A DNA stretch of 64,000 bases, taken from assembly GCA_033065855.1 (NCBI GenBank), contig JAVXUO010000192.1, positions 124,001 through 188,000 of the forward strand, in the 5' to 3' direction. Every line of letters begins with the position of its first letter. Within the stretch, counting starts at the first letter, position 1. The notes beneath the pieces are model-generated. The model was given only the letters and a program-made list of their open reading frames with translations. It ran no database searches and was not told where the DNA came from. Shown piece after piece: positions 1 to 12,200 of this stretch. The translations under genes and the position numbers were made by a program. This DNA is from Escallonia rubra. Its lineage: Eukaryota; Streptophyta; Magnoliopsida; Escalloniales; Escalloniaceae.

Positions 1-646
1 TTGTTTATGTTTCAAAGCAATTGCATAGGAAACCTGCCGAAGGCAGGCTAAGCCTGATGCACACCCCATGCCTCTGTTGCGCTCTTATGCCCTGTTGTTG
101 CTTTTTTTGGGCGGTGGGAAGTGGCATGTAACTTACCTTTTTCTTCCTTTGGCCACAAGGAAATTTCCCCTATATAAATGGCCATTCAGCCATCAACAGA
201 GGATACACATAACATCATAAATACACACAAAAGCATCACATTATTCACACACTCGAAGCACACACCCTTACACCAAAATTATGTTACACATTGTGTTATT
301 TTTAGTGTCCGTATATTTTGGTATTGCTTGAGTTGTAGAAGAAAACAGTCAAGAGGGTTATTCGTGAAACTCAGTTGCAAGTGGGTGCAAACGGAGTTAA
401 GACTATAGTCTAATCTTGGAGGTTGTGTGCCATGAATCCCATCGCATTGAGCCACTGGTTCCGGAGGGCACGAAACAATCTTTTAGGGCAGAGCTTCGGC
501 TTGATTCTATAGATTGTTGAGATTGTTCTTATTTATTTTGTAACGTATTATTATTTATATTGTGTTGTAATTTTATTGATTTTGTGTAAAAAAAAAAAGT
601 GTGATTCTACTCCAAAAATTAATTGTAAAAGGATTTATATCTAAAA
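1..646 (+). repeat. 5' LTR of the Copia element (missing first ~12 bases)
   Basis: This is the direct repeat of 4664-5321. It holds a TATA box (TATATAAA at 171-178), the expected promoter position inside the LTR. The right end is placed where similarity to the other LTR stops, just before the gag start near 658. I see no standard initiator-Met primer site. Confidence 0.88.
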
Positions 647-3600
647 GGTTGTTTAAAATGGAATCGCAACTTCTCACACAAATGAAAGTTATTCCGGACA
701 CAGGGCGAATTGAACATTTTGACGAAAATAATTTTAAAAAGGTGGAAAGACATGATTTTGAATGTCTTAATTTTTTCTAAAATCTTGTTCATTATAAATG
801 AGCCTGTACCAGATAACGGTACAGAAGATTATGCTCAAGTTTTAGAAATGTGGAAAACACTAATAGATTATGTCTTAGTACTCGTAATGCTTTACATAAT
901 GATCTATATAGCATTTATAGTAACTTTACACTTTCTAAGGTTTTATGGGATGAACTGGTTAGTAAGTATGAATTTGAGGATGAAGGCGCTAAAAAGTTTT
1001 TAGCTGTTAATTTTTTGTACTATCAAATGGCTGATGATAAAAGCATTGAAACTCAAATAAATGATTTTCAAAATATTATAAATGGATTAGGTAAAGAGGG
1101 TGACCTGAAATATTTAAGGCTCAATGTTTTCTAGAAAATTTGCCTGACTCATGGAAAGAATTTAAATTAAAACTTAGACAAAAGAGACACGCTATGACTC
1201 TACAGAAAACGATAGTCTATATTAAAGTTGTGGTTCAAAATAGAATATTACAAATGACTGGTAGGGCTAAAAAGGTGACGTCTAAGGCTAACATGATTGA
1301 AAGTGAACCTGTTAAGAACCAATAATCACACAATAGGGGATATGGTCATAAGCCTTGTGGGAGACCCCATTCTAATAATTACAATAGAGGTCAAGTATCT
1401 AATCCTCAAATTCAAAAGAAAAAAGGTGAATGTTATTTTTTTTGGAAAAGCAGGGCATTATGCAAATGTTTGCAGATATCGGAAAGTCGACTAAAACAAC
1501 AACTACCAGCACCGCCACCACAACAACAATAATAGAAGGGCTCCACCAAAGGCTAGAGCAAACGACGCTGAAGCAGATGATGATATCTTTGTAGCTTTGG
1601 TGTCAAAAGTGAACTTAGTTACGAAAGTGAAAGAATGAGATTTAGACTCGGGTGCCATTATGCACATCTATCTAACCGAGCTGTGTTTGCCTCCTACTTT
1701 AATATGGGGCAAGGTACAAAATACGTGTACATTGGGGACAATTGTTCCATACCAGTTTTGGAAAGAGAAGGGTAGTTTTCAAACTCACTTCTGATAAAAC
1801 TCTTTCACTGTCTGACGTGCTTCATGTGCCGATGATCAAGCACAACCTTGTGTCAGTACAACTACTCGGTAAGGCATTGGTACACGCAAAAAATAGGCCA
1901 AACCAAACTCTGCCTTACGTAAAGTTGCCGGAGCGAAGAATTTGAACCAAGATTTCCAGTCATCAAGACTATGTTCGATGGATGTATTGTAACTCTGACA
2001 AAAAATGATGTCTTTTTCGGTTAGGGTATCTAGACCAAGGTATTTATGCACTTATTGTTGCTAAACTGTTGAATGTGAATGTTATGCTTGTTAGTACTGG
2101 CCTACCCGCTAACCTGTGGGGGGGAGCCATTCTTTTAGCCTGTCACGTACAAAATAGAGTACCCCATAAAAAGACTGGTAAAACACCTTATCAAATTTGG
2201 AGGTCAAGCTCCTAACTTGGAGTATCTGAAAGTATGGGGGTGTCTGGCGAAGGTTATGTTACCTAAGCCTAAAAAGAAAAAATTGGGTTCTCGAACTTGT
2301 AATTGCATGTTTATTGGTTATGCTTCTAATAGTATTGCATATAGATTATTATCATTAAGAGTGATATTATGGAAGTCAATACTATTATTGAATCTAAAAA
2401 TGCATCTTTCTTCGAGAATATTTTTTCAATGAAAAATAAAGTGCCTAGAGTTATTAGTAAGCATGCTAATACTGATAATCTTGTTGATGAAACTCTAGAA
2501 TTATGAAAAAGCAAGAGAATGAGAATTGAATCTCATTTTGGAGATGATTATTATATGTATCTTGTTAATGATAAACCATTGTCATATCATGATGCGATCA
2601 TTTTTATAGATGCACCTTTTTGGAGAGAAGCGATTAATAATGAATTAGATTCGATCATGTCTAATCATACTTGGAAACTTGTAGACTTGCCTTATAAGAC
2701 TAGAACAACTGGCTGAATATGGGTCTTTAAGAAAAAGTGAAACCAAAGAGTTTTATTGAGAAATATAAGGCAAGATTGGTGGCTAAAGGCAATAAGCATA
2801 AATACAATGTTGATTATTTTGATACATACTCTCTTGTATTTAGAATTGCATCTATCAGAATATTACTTGCCATTGCATCCATACATAAACTTGTTGTGCA
2901 TTAAATGGATGTTAAAACTACTTTTCTAAATGGTAATTTACAAGAAAATATATATATGGAGCAGTGCGAGGGATATGTGGTCCCCAGACAAGAAAATAAA
3001 GTGTGTAAATTGGTTAAATCCTTGTATGGATTGAAACAAGCTCCATAACAATGGCATGAGAAATTTGATAGCGCGATGATATCTAATGAAATTTTTATGA
3101 ACAATGTTGATAAGTGCATATATTATAAATGTGTTAATGATAGTGTTATCGTTATATGCTTGTACGTTGATGATCTGCTTATATTTGGAACAAGGTGATA
3201 TTGTGCATACTACTAAGAGATTTTTAGCATCTACAATTGATACAAAAGATTTGGGTGAAGTAAATTTTATTTTGGGAATCAAAATCTTAAGGCATGGTAT
3301 TCCATTAGATTATCCCAATCACACTTTGTTAAGAACATGATGAGAAATATGAGCATTATGACCGTGCGTCTTTGTCTTTACCTTATGGCGACAGCGTGTC
3401 ACAAAATAAGTATGCACAACTAATTGATAGCCTAATGTTTTTTATGAATCATACTCGTCCTAGTATTGTATATGCAGCTGGCAGATTGAGTAGATATACT
3501 CATAATCCTAGTGAGGAATAGTAAAATGCAATACACATGTTATTGAGATATTTGAGAGACACCATTGATTATGGACTAACATATTGTGGCCATCCTTCTG

Positions 3601-4651
3601 TGCTTAAACAGTATTGTGATGCTAACTGGATTTCAAACTTAGATGAGTTAAAACCCGCTAGTGGGATATGTTCCTACTAGCTGGAGGAGCAATCTCTTGG
3701 AAGTCGTCCAAGTAGAAAGTTATCGCTAGATCCATCATGGAACCAAAGTTGATTGCCTTAGACAAGGCGTGTTCTAAAGCAGAGTGGCTCATAAGTTTTT
3801 TTGGTTGATATACCCTTACGGAGTAAACCCAATCCACCTGTGGTGATGCATTGTGATTGCTAGCTGCCATTGCTCGAGCTAAAAGAAAAATATATAATGG
3901 GAAGAGTCGTCATATCTAAATGCGACATGTTGCTGTGAGGCAGCTAATTAAGAGCGGTATCGCATATATGAATTTTGTGAAGTCAGTAAGGAACTTGGCC
4001 TATCCTCTGACTAAGCCACTAGGGGAAGCCTAGTGTTGGAAGCATAAAAAATAATGGAACTTTACCCAAATTTAGAGACGACGTGACAGATACATAACCT
4101 CCGTGATCGGTGATCGCGTGAAGGAGGTTCAATAGGTAATAACAAAGTCATGGAGTCCCATCGGCATTATCGCTTTGTGTATATCCTCTAAGGTGATAGG
4201 TTATTAAGAGAAGAGTCTATCCTTATGGTGTATGACAGTAACCGCTGCAGTTTGTGAGGATGAGCATAGCTCTTAATGGGTCCATAGTCCCTAATAATTA
4301 GGATGAGGTGTTCAGCTGCAGCATATTTCCTGATGGATACCACCTATATGTGTGAGGATGAGCCGCTTTTATGGGACTTGGGTATGTCGCTAGAGCACAC
4401 AAGAATATCCAGACACGAGGTATGGCCATTTAGCAAAAACCCGATTGAATGACACTGACTAGAGAAATTATGTAGGTGGTGAGTTCACAAGAACGAAATA
4501 TGGTTAAAAGGGTATTCACTCTACCATCACATTTTAGAGAATTCTTACTCAATTATCCTAGGAAAAGTTCAACCCACTTGACACATCACTGAAGCATAAT
4601 TTATGGTATTCTCTTCCTTAATTGAATCTGTGTTTTGAACATGTGGGGGAT

Positions 4652-5321
4652 TGTTGTATATTATTGTTTATGTTTCAAAACAATAACATGGGGGACCCAC
4701 CCTTTTTTCTTTATCAAAAGAAACCTACCAAAGGCAGGCTAAGCCTACTGCCTCTGCTGCTTTCCTATGCCCTGCTATTGCTTTTTTTGGGCGGTGGAAA
4801 GTGGCATCCGGCCACTTCTCTTTTTCTTCATTTGTTTGTAAGGAAATTTTCCTTATATAAATGGCCATTCGGCCATCAACATAGAACACACATAGCATCA
4901 CAGATACACACAGAAGCATCACATTATTCGCACACCCGAAGCAAACACCTTCACACACAAATTATGTTATACACTGTGTTGTTTTTAGTGTACATATATT
5001 TTGGTATTGTTTGAGTCGTGAAGAGAACAGTCAAGAGGGTCGTTTGTGAGACTTTGTTGCAAGTGAGTACAAACGAAGTTAAGACTATAGTTTAATCCCA
5101 AAGGTTACATGATGTGAACCCCATCGCATCGAGCCACTGGTTCCGAGGGTACGAAATAACCTTTTAGAACAAAGCTTTGGCTTGATTCTATAGATTGGTG
5201 AGATTGTTCTTATTTATTTTGTAACAAATAATTATTTATATTGTATTGTGATTTTGTTGATTTTGTGTCGGAAAGTGCAATTTTGCTTCAAAAATATATG
5301 TAGATGGATTTATATTCAACA
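4652..5321 (+). repeat. 3' LTR of the Copia element
   Basis: It begins TGTTGTATA directly after the purine tract GTGGGGGA (4643-4650) and ends ...TTCAACA, giving the TG...CA termini normal for LTRs. Its TATA box is at about 4854-4861. At 670 bp it sets the full LTR length, because the left copy is cut by the window edge. Confidence 0.88.
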
Positions 5322-7643
5322 ACTAATGCATAAGAAAAAAAGAACAAATACAAATAATTCTTGAAGTGACACCTTCCATTCTGTTGTGAAAATGTCTCAG
5401 AGTTTCATCATCCTTAGGAATAACGTTTATAAAGTCGGTCTAAATCTTTGTTTACCAAGTACCCGTTGAAGGTCTGTAGTGCTCCACCAATTCTGACCAC
5501 CTGCTTTGAAGCTTGTTTGAGGTTGATTTTGAATGAGGGTTTTTTCTACCAACTTCTTTGAAATTGTTGATTTGTTTACCATGTTATTAAACACCCCCCC
5601 CCCCCCCCAAACCAGTAAGTAGTGGCCTTAAGGCTTCATTAGATTAAGGTTTCTAATCTAATTTTCAAATAAACTGGCATTATATCCCTTTTTTCCTGCT
5701 TGATCGGCTTGAGAAGGAGATCATTGATTTTCTTTGTGGTGGATGGACAAGCAGGCCTTTGTATCACTTGTGTGCCTGGTTAGTGTTTTAGAGCCCTCTT
5801 GAAATTATTTCCCTTAGGGTCTCTTTTCCTTTGTAATTCCATCTCGCTTGTAACAGTCTCTTTTACCATAACTAAATACAACTCAATAATTTCCTTAGAG
5901 TGAGGCCCTCGCTTATTGTGTTTGTTTTCTACGTGGCATATCTAATTGAAAGCTATATACATATGACCAATATTTCCTTTTTGGTTTCTCCTTTTCTTCA
6001 AAATGTTAAAGAGTCTGTCTGATTAAGTGTCAAGATGCAGCAATCATACTTTATAAACAAGATCTCAAAAAAGAAAAAAAGGCAGAAGAAGTCATCGAAC
6101 TCGACAAAGACATTTGCTGGAATTCAAAGATAGGTCAGTACGAAAATGATATTCTTCATTCTTTGCTTTTCTCTTCAAATATGCTCTATTGGTGTTATCT
6201 ACACATTCAAGAAAACTTAAGGTTACTTAACTTTTGTTCAATTATAAAGGAAAACAACCAGGGTTCTTTTTGGGATGGATGTATGAGTTAGAGTTTTGTT
6301 CAAAGCTTCAACATACATTGCCAGATACAATAGCATATCTTATTACAAGAGAACTTTCACAAATGAAGTTCTAGACTGAGGGGGGAAATTTTGTTTTTTA
6401 GTGTTAAAGCTGCCTGATATGTTCAAATACCAAACTTTCTATTTACAGACAATGATTGCTACCATGTTTATACTAGATATACAGTTAGTGTACTGTGTAG
6501 ATAGGAGGGCCAAAGCAAGGTTAAGCTTTTTATTTGTGTTACTATTTGGTCTAAAAATGATTTATGTATTGTCTTTCCTCTGAATGATCTAATCAAGTCG
6601 TGTCGCATATCTAATTATTCAGCATATTGCTTATGGTGCTATTCTTTGTTGCCAAATGACAATAACTATTACAATTGAGGATATGAGAAGGATGGTGAAA
6701 ATATTGCGAGTGTTGACTGGACATAACAAACCATGATGCATTTGAGGACAATTATAATGCTTGAATAGTAATGGAGTAGCTTCAAAAATGCTTTCAATGT
6801 AGTGTTACTTTTCTAAACACGCAGATCTTTAAAGAGAAGAAGGCCAAGTCCTTTTTTTGTAATCTTCAAGGAAAAGAGGGTCAAAGATAAGTGAGAATTG
6901 GGGTTTTTCTTGGCTAGGGTCTTTCGCAGTACAAACTTGATCAAACATTGTGTTTGTTGAAAACTCTATGCTATCAAAACCTGTTTTAATTTTGTATTTT
7001 TGTTCGTTTTAAAGGGTAGTAGTAGTGGATTAAGTTTGCATATGTGTTTATAAGCTTTTATAACTTTAATATGATGAGCAGGAGAAATATATCCTCATTG
7101 ATTAAATAAATGTCTTAACAGAAAAGGCAAACCAGGAAAGAAGCAAAAAAAAAAATGGATTGGGTCGTGTTTTACTACTTGTTTTTTACCCGACTCGTGT
7201 TTACCCAAGTCTAATTGGGTCAGATCTGGATTGCACCCATTTTTTACCCGTAAATCTTCGACCCAACCCACCCATTACCACCCTTACTTTTAGTTGGACC
7301 AAAGCATGTTCGAAACACAACTTTGTAGGAAAAAAAATACATAGAAATAACAATTTACTTAATCCAGTTTATACTTGTCACTTCAGCTTCCAGCGTAAAA
7401 ACAACTTGCTCTAGATTAAGAGAACACACCTTAATCAAACAAATATCATCTACTTAACCCTATTCAACCTTTCCATACCAGCTGAATACAATCAGTTAAC
7501 TTATTCACTTTCTTTTTGGCTCAACGTCTTTCTATGAAATGTGTAAGCAGCCTACATTCGAGTCCAGTATCGTGCTGTTACACATTATTCTATTGTGGGG
7601 CCCACTAACTACAAAACCAAAGCATGAATAATGTTAGCCTAAG
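5322..7643. other. AT-rich intergenic DNA, no gene recognised
   Basis: No open frame here resembles a known protein and stops are frequent in all frames. A run of 14 C lies at 5594-5607. I see no tRNA-like or rRNA-like sequence. It is probably old repeat or gene debris beyond recognition. Confidence 0.6.
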
Positions 7644-7988
7644 AGTCTGTTTGATATTACTTACAGTTTTGGTTTTCTGTTTCCAAAAAAATAAAAACCA
7701 AAACAAGTTTAGTTTTTATTTTTTACAAAAACAAATGGGGGTGTATGATTACCCAGTTTTTATTTTGAGTTTTTTCTTTGGTGGTGGTTACGGTGGCGGT
7801 GGCAGGCAGTGTTGGCCGGCTGGTAGCGGTGGCCAGCGGCGAGGCTGGTGGTGGTCGGTGGTGGGTGGCGGTGGTGGTAGTGGTAGGTGGGGGTGGTGGT
7901 CTCAAAATAAAAACCAAAACTCCAAAATGGGAGTTTTCTAAAACAACCATGTTTCAAAAACTGAAAACTTAAATGTTACCAAACGCTA
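7644..7988. mobile_element. Small MITE/foldback element with GGT/GGC minisatellite core
   Basis: The left end reads AGTCTGTTTGATATTAC. The right end, read on the other strand, gives AGCGTTTGGTAACATTT, so the two form an imperfect terminal inverted repeat. Both ends continue into the same 'gttttggtttt / cagttttt' tract. CCTAAG (7638-7643 and 7989-7994) flanks both sides and may be the core of a target duplication. The centre (about 7779-7900) is a GGTGGC-type minisatellite. It is non-coding. Open frames over the minisatellite are low-complexity artefacts. Confidence 0.65.
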
Positions 7989-8777
7989 CCTAAGATTGAG
8001 GAGAGTCCACCCACTTAAAAAGTCCAATTAAGAGCAACAAAATATTTTGCCTTCATTCACTTCACTTTTGTTAACACATTTTTTGTTGTTAAAATATTTT
8101 ACTATAGAGGAATTTTACTTTTCCAAAGTGTTTGTCAACCAACGACATTTTAGGTTCAACTGATGACATGTAGGAAGAAATTTTGATTTAAATTAGTTAC
8201 CTTGTTTTGACATAAATGAGCTTAATGACCTTTTGATCTTTCGAGTGTTTTCTAGATATTATGCTTTCTATTTACTACTTTGTAACATGAGAAATGATTT
8301 GCTTAACTTCTATTGTCTATTCATATATATATGGTTTTCATAAAAAAATGGACAAACACGTGAATGGCTTTAGTATAAAGTGCTTTGGTTTATGATATCC
8401 CACATTGAATACGAGGTAGTGTGCCGTTGGCTCGTAAAACCATGCATGTGATCTGATAGCGTCTACTTTGTTAGCCTTTAGAGAGAGGTATTGTCCTACG
8501 GTGGGGTCGGAACCGGGTCGTTATTGATGGTATCTGAACACTCTCGAAAACTTGGATTGCGCCATTCAGTCGAGGTGCTGATGGTCGGAAAAAATGAATG
8601 CAAGACCATGTACACCTCACCTGGTTGAGGATAATGAAGGCAATCTCATGTATATCCTACATCAAGAGTATGGTTGGGGCAATAATAGGTGAGCCTGATA
8701 TATCTTACATTAGCTCGCTAAAGAGAAATATTTTGGGCTATGTGTGGTTGAGCCTTAGGGATGACACTAAGAGTGTG
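7989..8777. other. Intergenic DNA with a possible small-LTR (TRIM-like) fragment
   Basis: No gene seen. Around 8395-8600 there is a stretch starting with a 'tatcccacattgaa' type motif followed by GC-richer sequence. It resembles the 'tcccacatcg' starts of small plant LTR (TRIM) elements. A related motif occurs at about 14,437-14,520 on the other side of the adjoining nest. This is similarity by eye only. Confidence 0.3.
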
Positions 8778-9286
8778 CTTGTAACCATGAAATTGATAAA
8801 ACAAAAGGAATAGGAATTAGGTTTCGTGAGATTTGACTGAATTTGTTTCTATAATGTTAAATGCAATAAATTGTCAGATTTCATGGGATTTAGATTTACT
8901 TGAACTAAAAATGATTATTTATCTTGCTTTCCCTTTCATTAATCTTTAGAATCTATAATCCTATTAGCACCATCATCACTATCTATATCCTCGCCACACT
9001 ACTTTCATTACCACAACTACTGCTGTCATTTCCCTTACCACACCATGATTATTACCATCACACCTACCATTAGATCATTGCACCACCATCCCACTACTAT
9101 CGTCACCGCATCACCACCTCCACCATGTTGTTGCCACCACCACCACCACCACTACCGCTGTAACCACTGGTATCACTCATGTGTTACATTGCCACCACAA
9201 AAACCATTATCATCACTACCACCACCAGACCGCTGTTTCCATTGCCTCTACTCTATTGTTATCACCACCAATATCATCCTTGTTGC

Positions 9287-12200
9287 CAGAGTTATTAAAG
9301 GTGCAGGCGCACCTAAGGTGTAAAAGGTCCCTAGAGCCTAGGCGTAAGGCGCAAGGTGCAAGGCGTAGGCAGGCACCTTTTCGAAGCAAGGTACAATATT
9401 AAAATATATATAAACAAATAAATAATAGCGCATTAAAACAATAAAATTACGTAAAAAAAAATTCAAAACATGACAATTAACAAACTTCTAAACACTAGAG
9501 AAAGTTTCAAATACCATAACATCCTAATTTAACAAGCTTTCAACATTAAAAAAGTCTTAAATCCACTGAAAAATAACAAATAACTAAATTATAAGTGAAC
9601 ATAACACCACCATCCTCATCATCGCTAAGAGCCAAGGCAACAACGTTTTCTTCAAACAGAATCATAGGCTCCAAGTCTGGTAAAGATTCATCCTCAAATT
9701 CATCTTCTTCGTCTACTAGGTGAACTGAAGGGGTAGATCGACTTGACGTGGCAGCTTTATCTGATGACGGCCTTACGCTTTTTGTTGTTGACCTTGAATG
9801 CTAGTTCAGCTCTGTGCCACTTAAAGAGTCACTTTCAAACACGTTGTCACCGTCTTCGTTTGCATCTTCATCAGTCCTCCCAAGCAACCACTCATTACTT
9901 TCATCAATATTATCCAATAGAACGCTCTATTGTATTTCACAAACACCAAATCATTCAAGCAACTTTGTTCAAGCTTATTCCTTTTCTTGCTATGAAGCTG
10001 TAAAATACGGTAAACAAATTGATTAACAGTCATTGCATAAGAAATAACTATGAATTTTAGTGTAAAACTTTACTACTTCATTGCAACTTGGACTTACATG
10101 CTCAAACACGCTCCAGTTATGTTCACAGCCAGAAGCACTACAAGTGACACTCAAAACCTTTATTGCAAACTTTTACAAGTGAGGCGTTGATGATCCATAT
10201 GAAGCCCACCATTCCGCTGCTCAATACATGAAAATTGTAAAAGTAATAAGTGACTTGACGTGACGTAACTATTTGATAATTTATACACTATAATGAGTAC
10301 TATAAAGCAAAAAAAAAAAAAAACAGTACCCGGTTCTTTTCTATCTCTCATCCTCTTTGACATGGGATTTCCAAAAAGTCCATTTGTTGGTCTTATACTT
10401 ACTCAACTCAGTGTCAATTGCATCTTGTACTGGCATATCAGGGTTCAACCTTTGAATGCAATCATACAAGCCCGTCATAACAGTTTCATCACTCTCAATG
10501 TTTGGGGTAGAGTAATAATACTTGGGGTTCAAGAAATAACCAGTTGCATGCAACAAATGATGGAGTTGAACACTCCATCTACTATCAATGATCTCATAAA
10601 CCTCCTTGTACTTCAACTCACTCCCTTGGAAAGCACTTGCAATAGCATCTTTAGCTTTATCCATAGCCTTGTAAATGTATCCCATTGGAGGCTTTTTCTC
10701 ACCATCAACCAATCTAAGTACCGGAATAAGAGGACATGCTACATTTAAAGTATATACAACATTATTTCAAAACGAAGGCATTAATACTATTTTTGCCACT
10801 CTTTTGCCTTGTAGCTCATTTGACCATTTGCTATTGCTCCACTCTTCCGAAGTAAATAATTTTTTCAAGTTATTTTGCTCTTCATGAATCCTTGACAAAG
10901 TGATAGTGGCAGTTGCAAATCTCGTTTTGCCAGGCCTAAGCAACTCTCTTTTTACAAATTTCCTTAACAAGTTTACAACACCTGAGCGATTATGTATGTA
11001 ACCATTCAAAGCAAGAGCCTTTTGAAATGTTGACTTCATCTTAGGTAACTTAAATATGTCCTCTAAGATCAAGTCAATGCAATGCGCAGCACAAGGTATC
11101 CAAAACAAGTGTGGATAATCACGCTCCAATAACTTGTCTGTCATACAAAATTGAAAATAAATTGAGAAATTAAATGTCGAAATAACTATAAGCTAATAAT
11201 ATTATATATTTATTAAAACTTAAGTTACTTGAGCCATACTATATGTTAAAATATACTAACATGCCTTTACGTTGTTTGAGCCACTGTCAGTGACAACTTG
11301 AACCACATTATTTTGTCTGACATTCTCAACAGTCTTCTTAATCAAGTCATACATCAAGTCTCCGGTCTTCGAACGTTCGGAAGCATCAACGGACTCGAGA
11401 AAAAAACTTCCTCTAGGACTATTCGCTAAAAAATTAATCAAAGTCCTTTCTTTCTTGTCCTTCCAACCATCACACATAATCGAACAACCGGTTTTCTCCT
11501 ACTCTTCTTCATGATCCTTCATCAACTTACGCTTATTATCCACCTATTTCTGCAATAGAGTAACCCTAATCTCATGATAACTTGGTGGCTTTAAACCCGG
11601 TCCATATTGCCCAATAGCCTCAATCATAGCCGAAAAGCTGTCAAAGTTCACGGCATTGAATGTAATCCCCACATCATAAAAAAAATTTGCTATTGCCCCA
11701 CAAGCTCGATTTCCCATATCCTTTTTTGCTTCTTCATTTTCAAACATCGTGGGTTGCTTCACCTTTCTCTTTCTCACTACCTCTTCCAGGTCCGGGGTGA
11801 AGTACACGTCCATTGGCCCTTAGACTTTGGATTCCTACGAGGAGGTTGACATGAACTCCCGGTGGATGAAACTCCCTTCTTTCTGGATATCTCAACTACA
11901 TCATCGTCCTCGTCCACATCATTGAAAACATTATCAAAATCTGGGACACACTTAGCTAGTTCTTTCTTTTCTTTGACAGAATGTAGCAATTCATTCATCT
12001 CATCTCCATCATGCTTTGGACCCTCTTGACACTTTGAAGCATTCCTATAACCTCCAGCAAAGTGTTGCTTATGTCGATAAATACCGCTCTTTGTAATTTT
12101 TTGACAAAAATGACTGCATTTTTATCGCTCGGATTAGCTATACGTCCATATTTTCAAGTTGGGTCCTTTGTATCCGTACTCGGTGTCGACATGTATATTC

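Larger units (their letters stand above)
1..5321 (+). mobile_element. Ty1/Copia LTR retrotransposon, decayed, both LTRs present
   Basis: Two similar long terminal repeats flank an internal region in Copia order. Visible remnants are gag with a retroviral-type zinc knuckle (about 660-1500), a protease zone (about 1620-1900), integrase (about 1960-2440), reverse transcriptase with the YVDD active-site motif at about 3163-3174, RNase H (about 3560-4000), a roughly 600 b non-coding stretch, and a purine tract at 4643-4650 just before the right LTR. The order integrase before RT identifies Copia rather than Gypsy. The element is broken many times over (well above ten) and is not active. The LTRs differ by eye at roughly one position in eight plus several indels, so it is old, probably several million years. 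The first ~12 bases of the left LTR lie outside the window. Confidence 0.93.

Noticed and set aside
7723-7972. Pro/Thr- or Gly/Val-rich frames
   Set aside because: Same minisatellite artefact in the 345-bp element.
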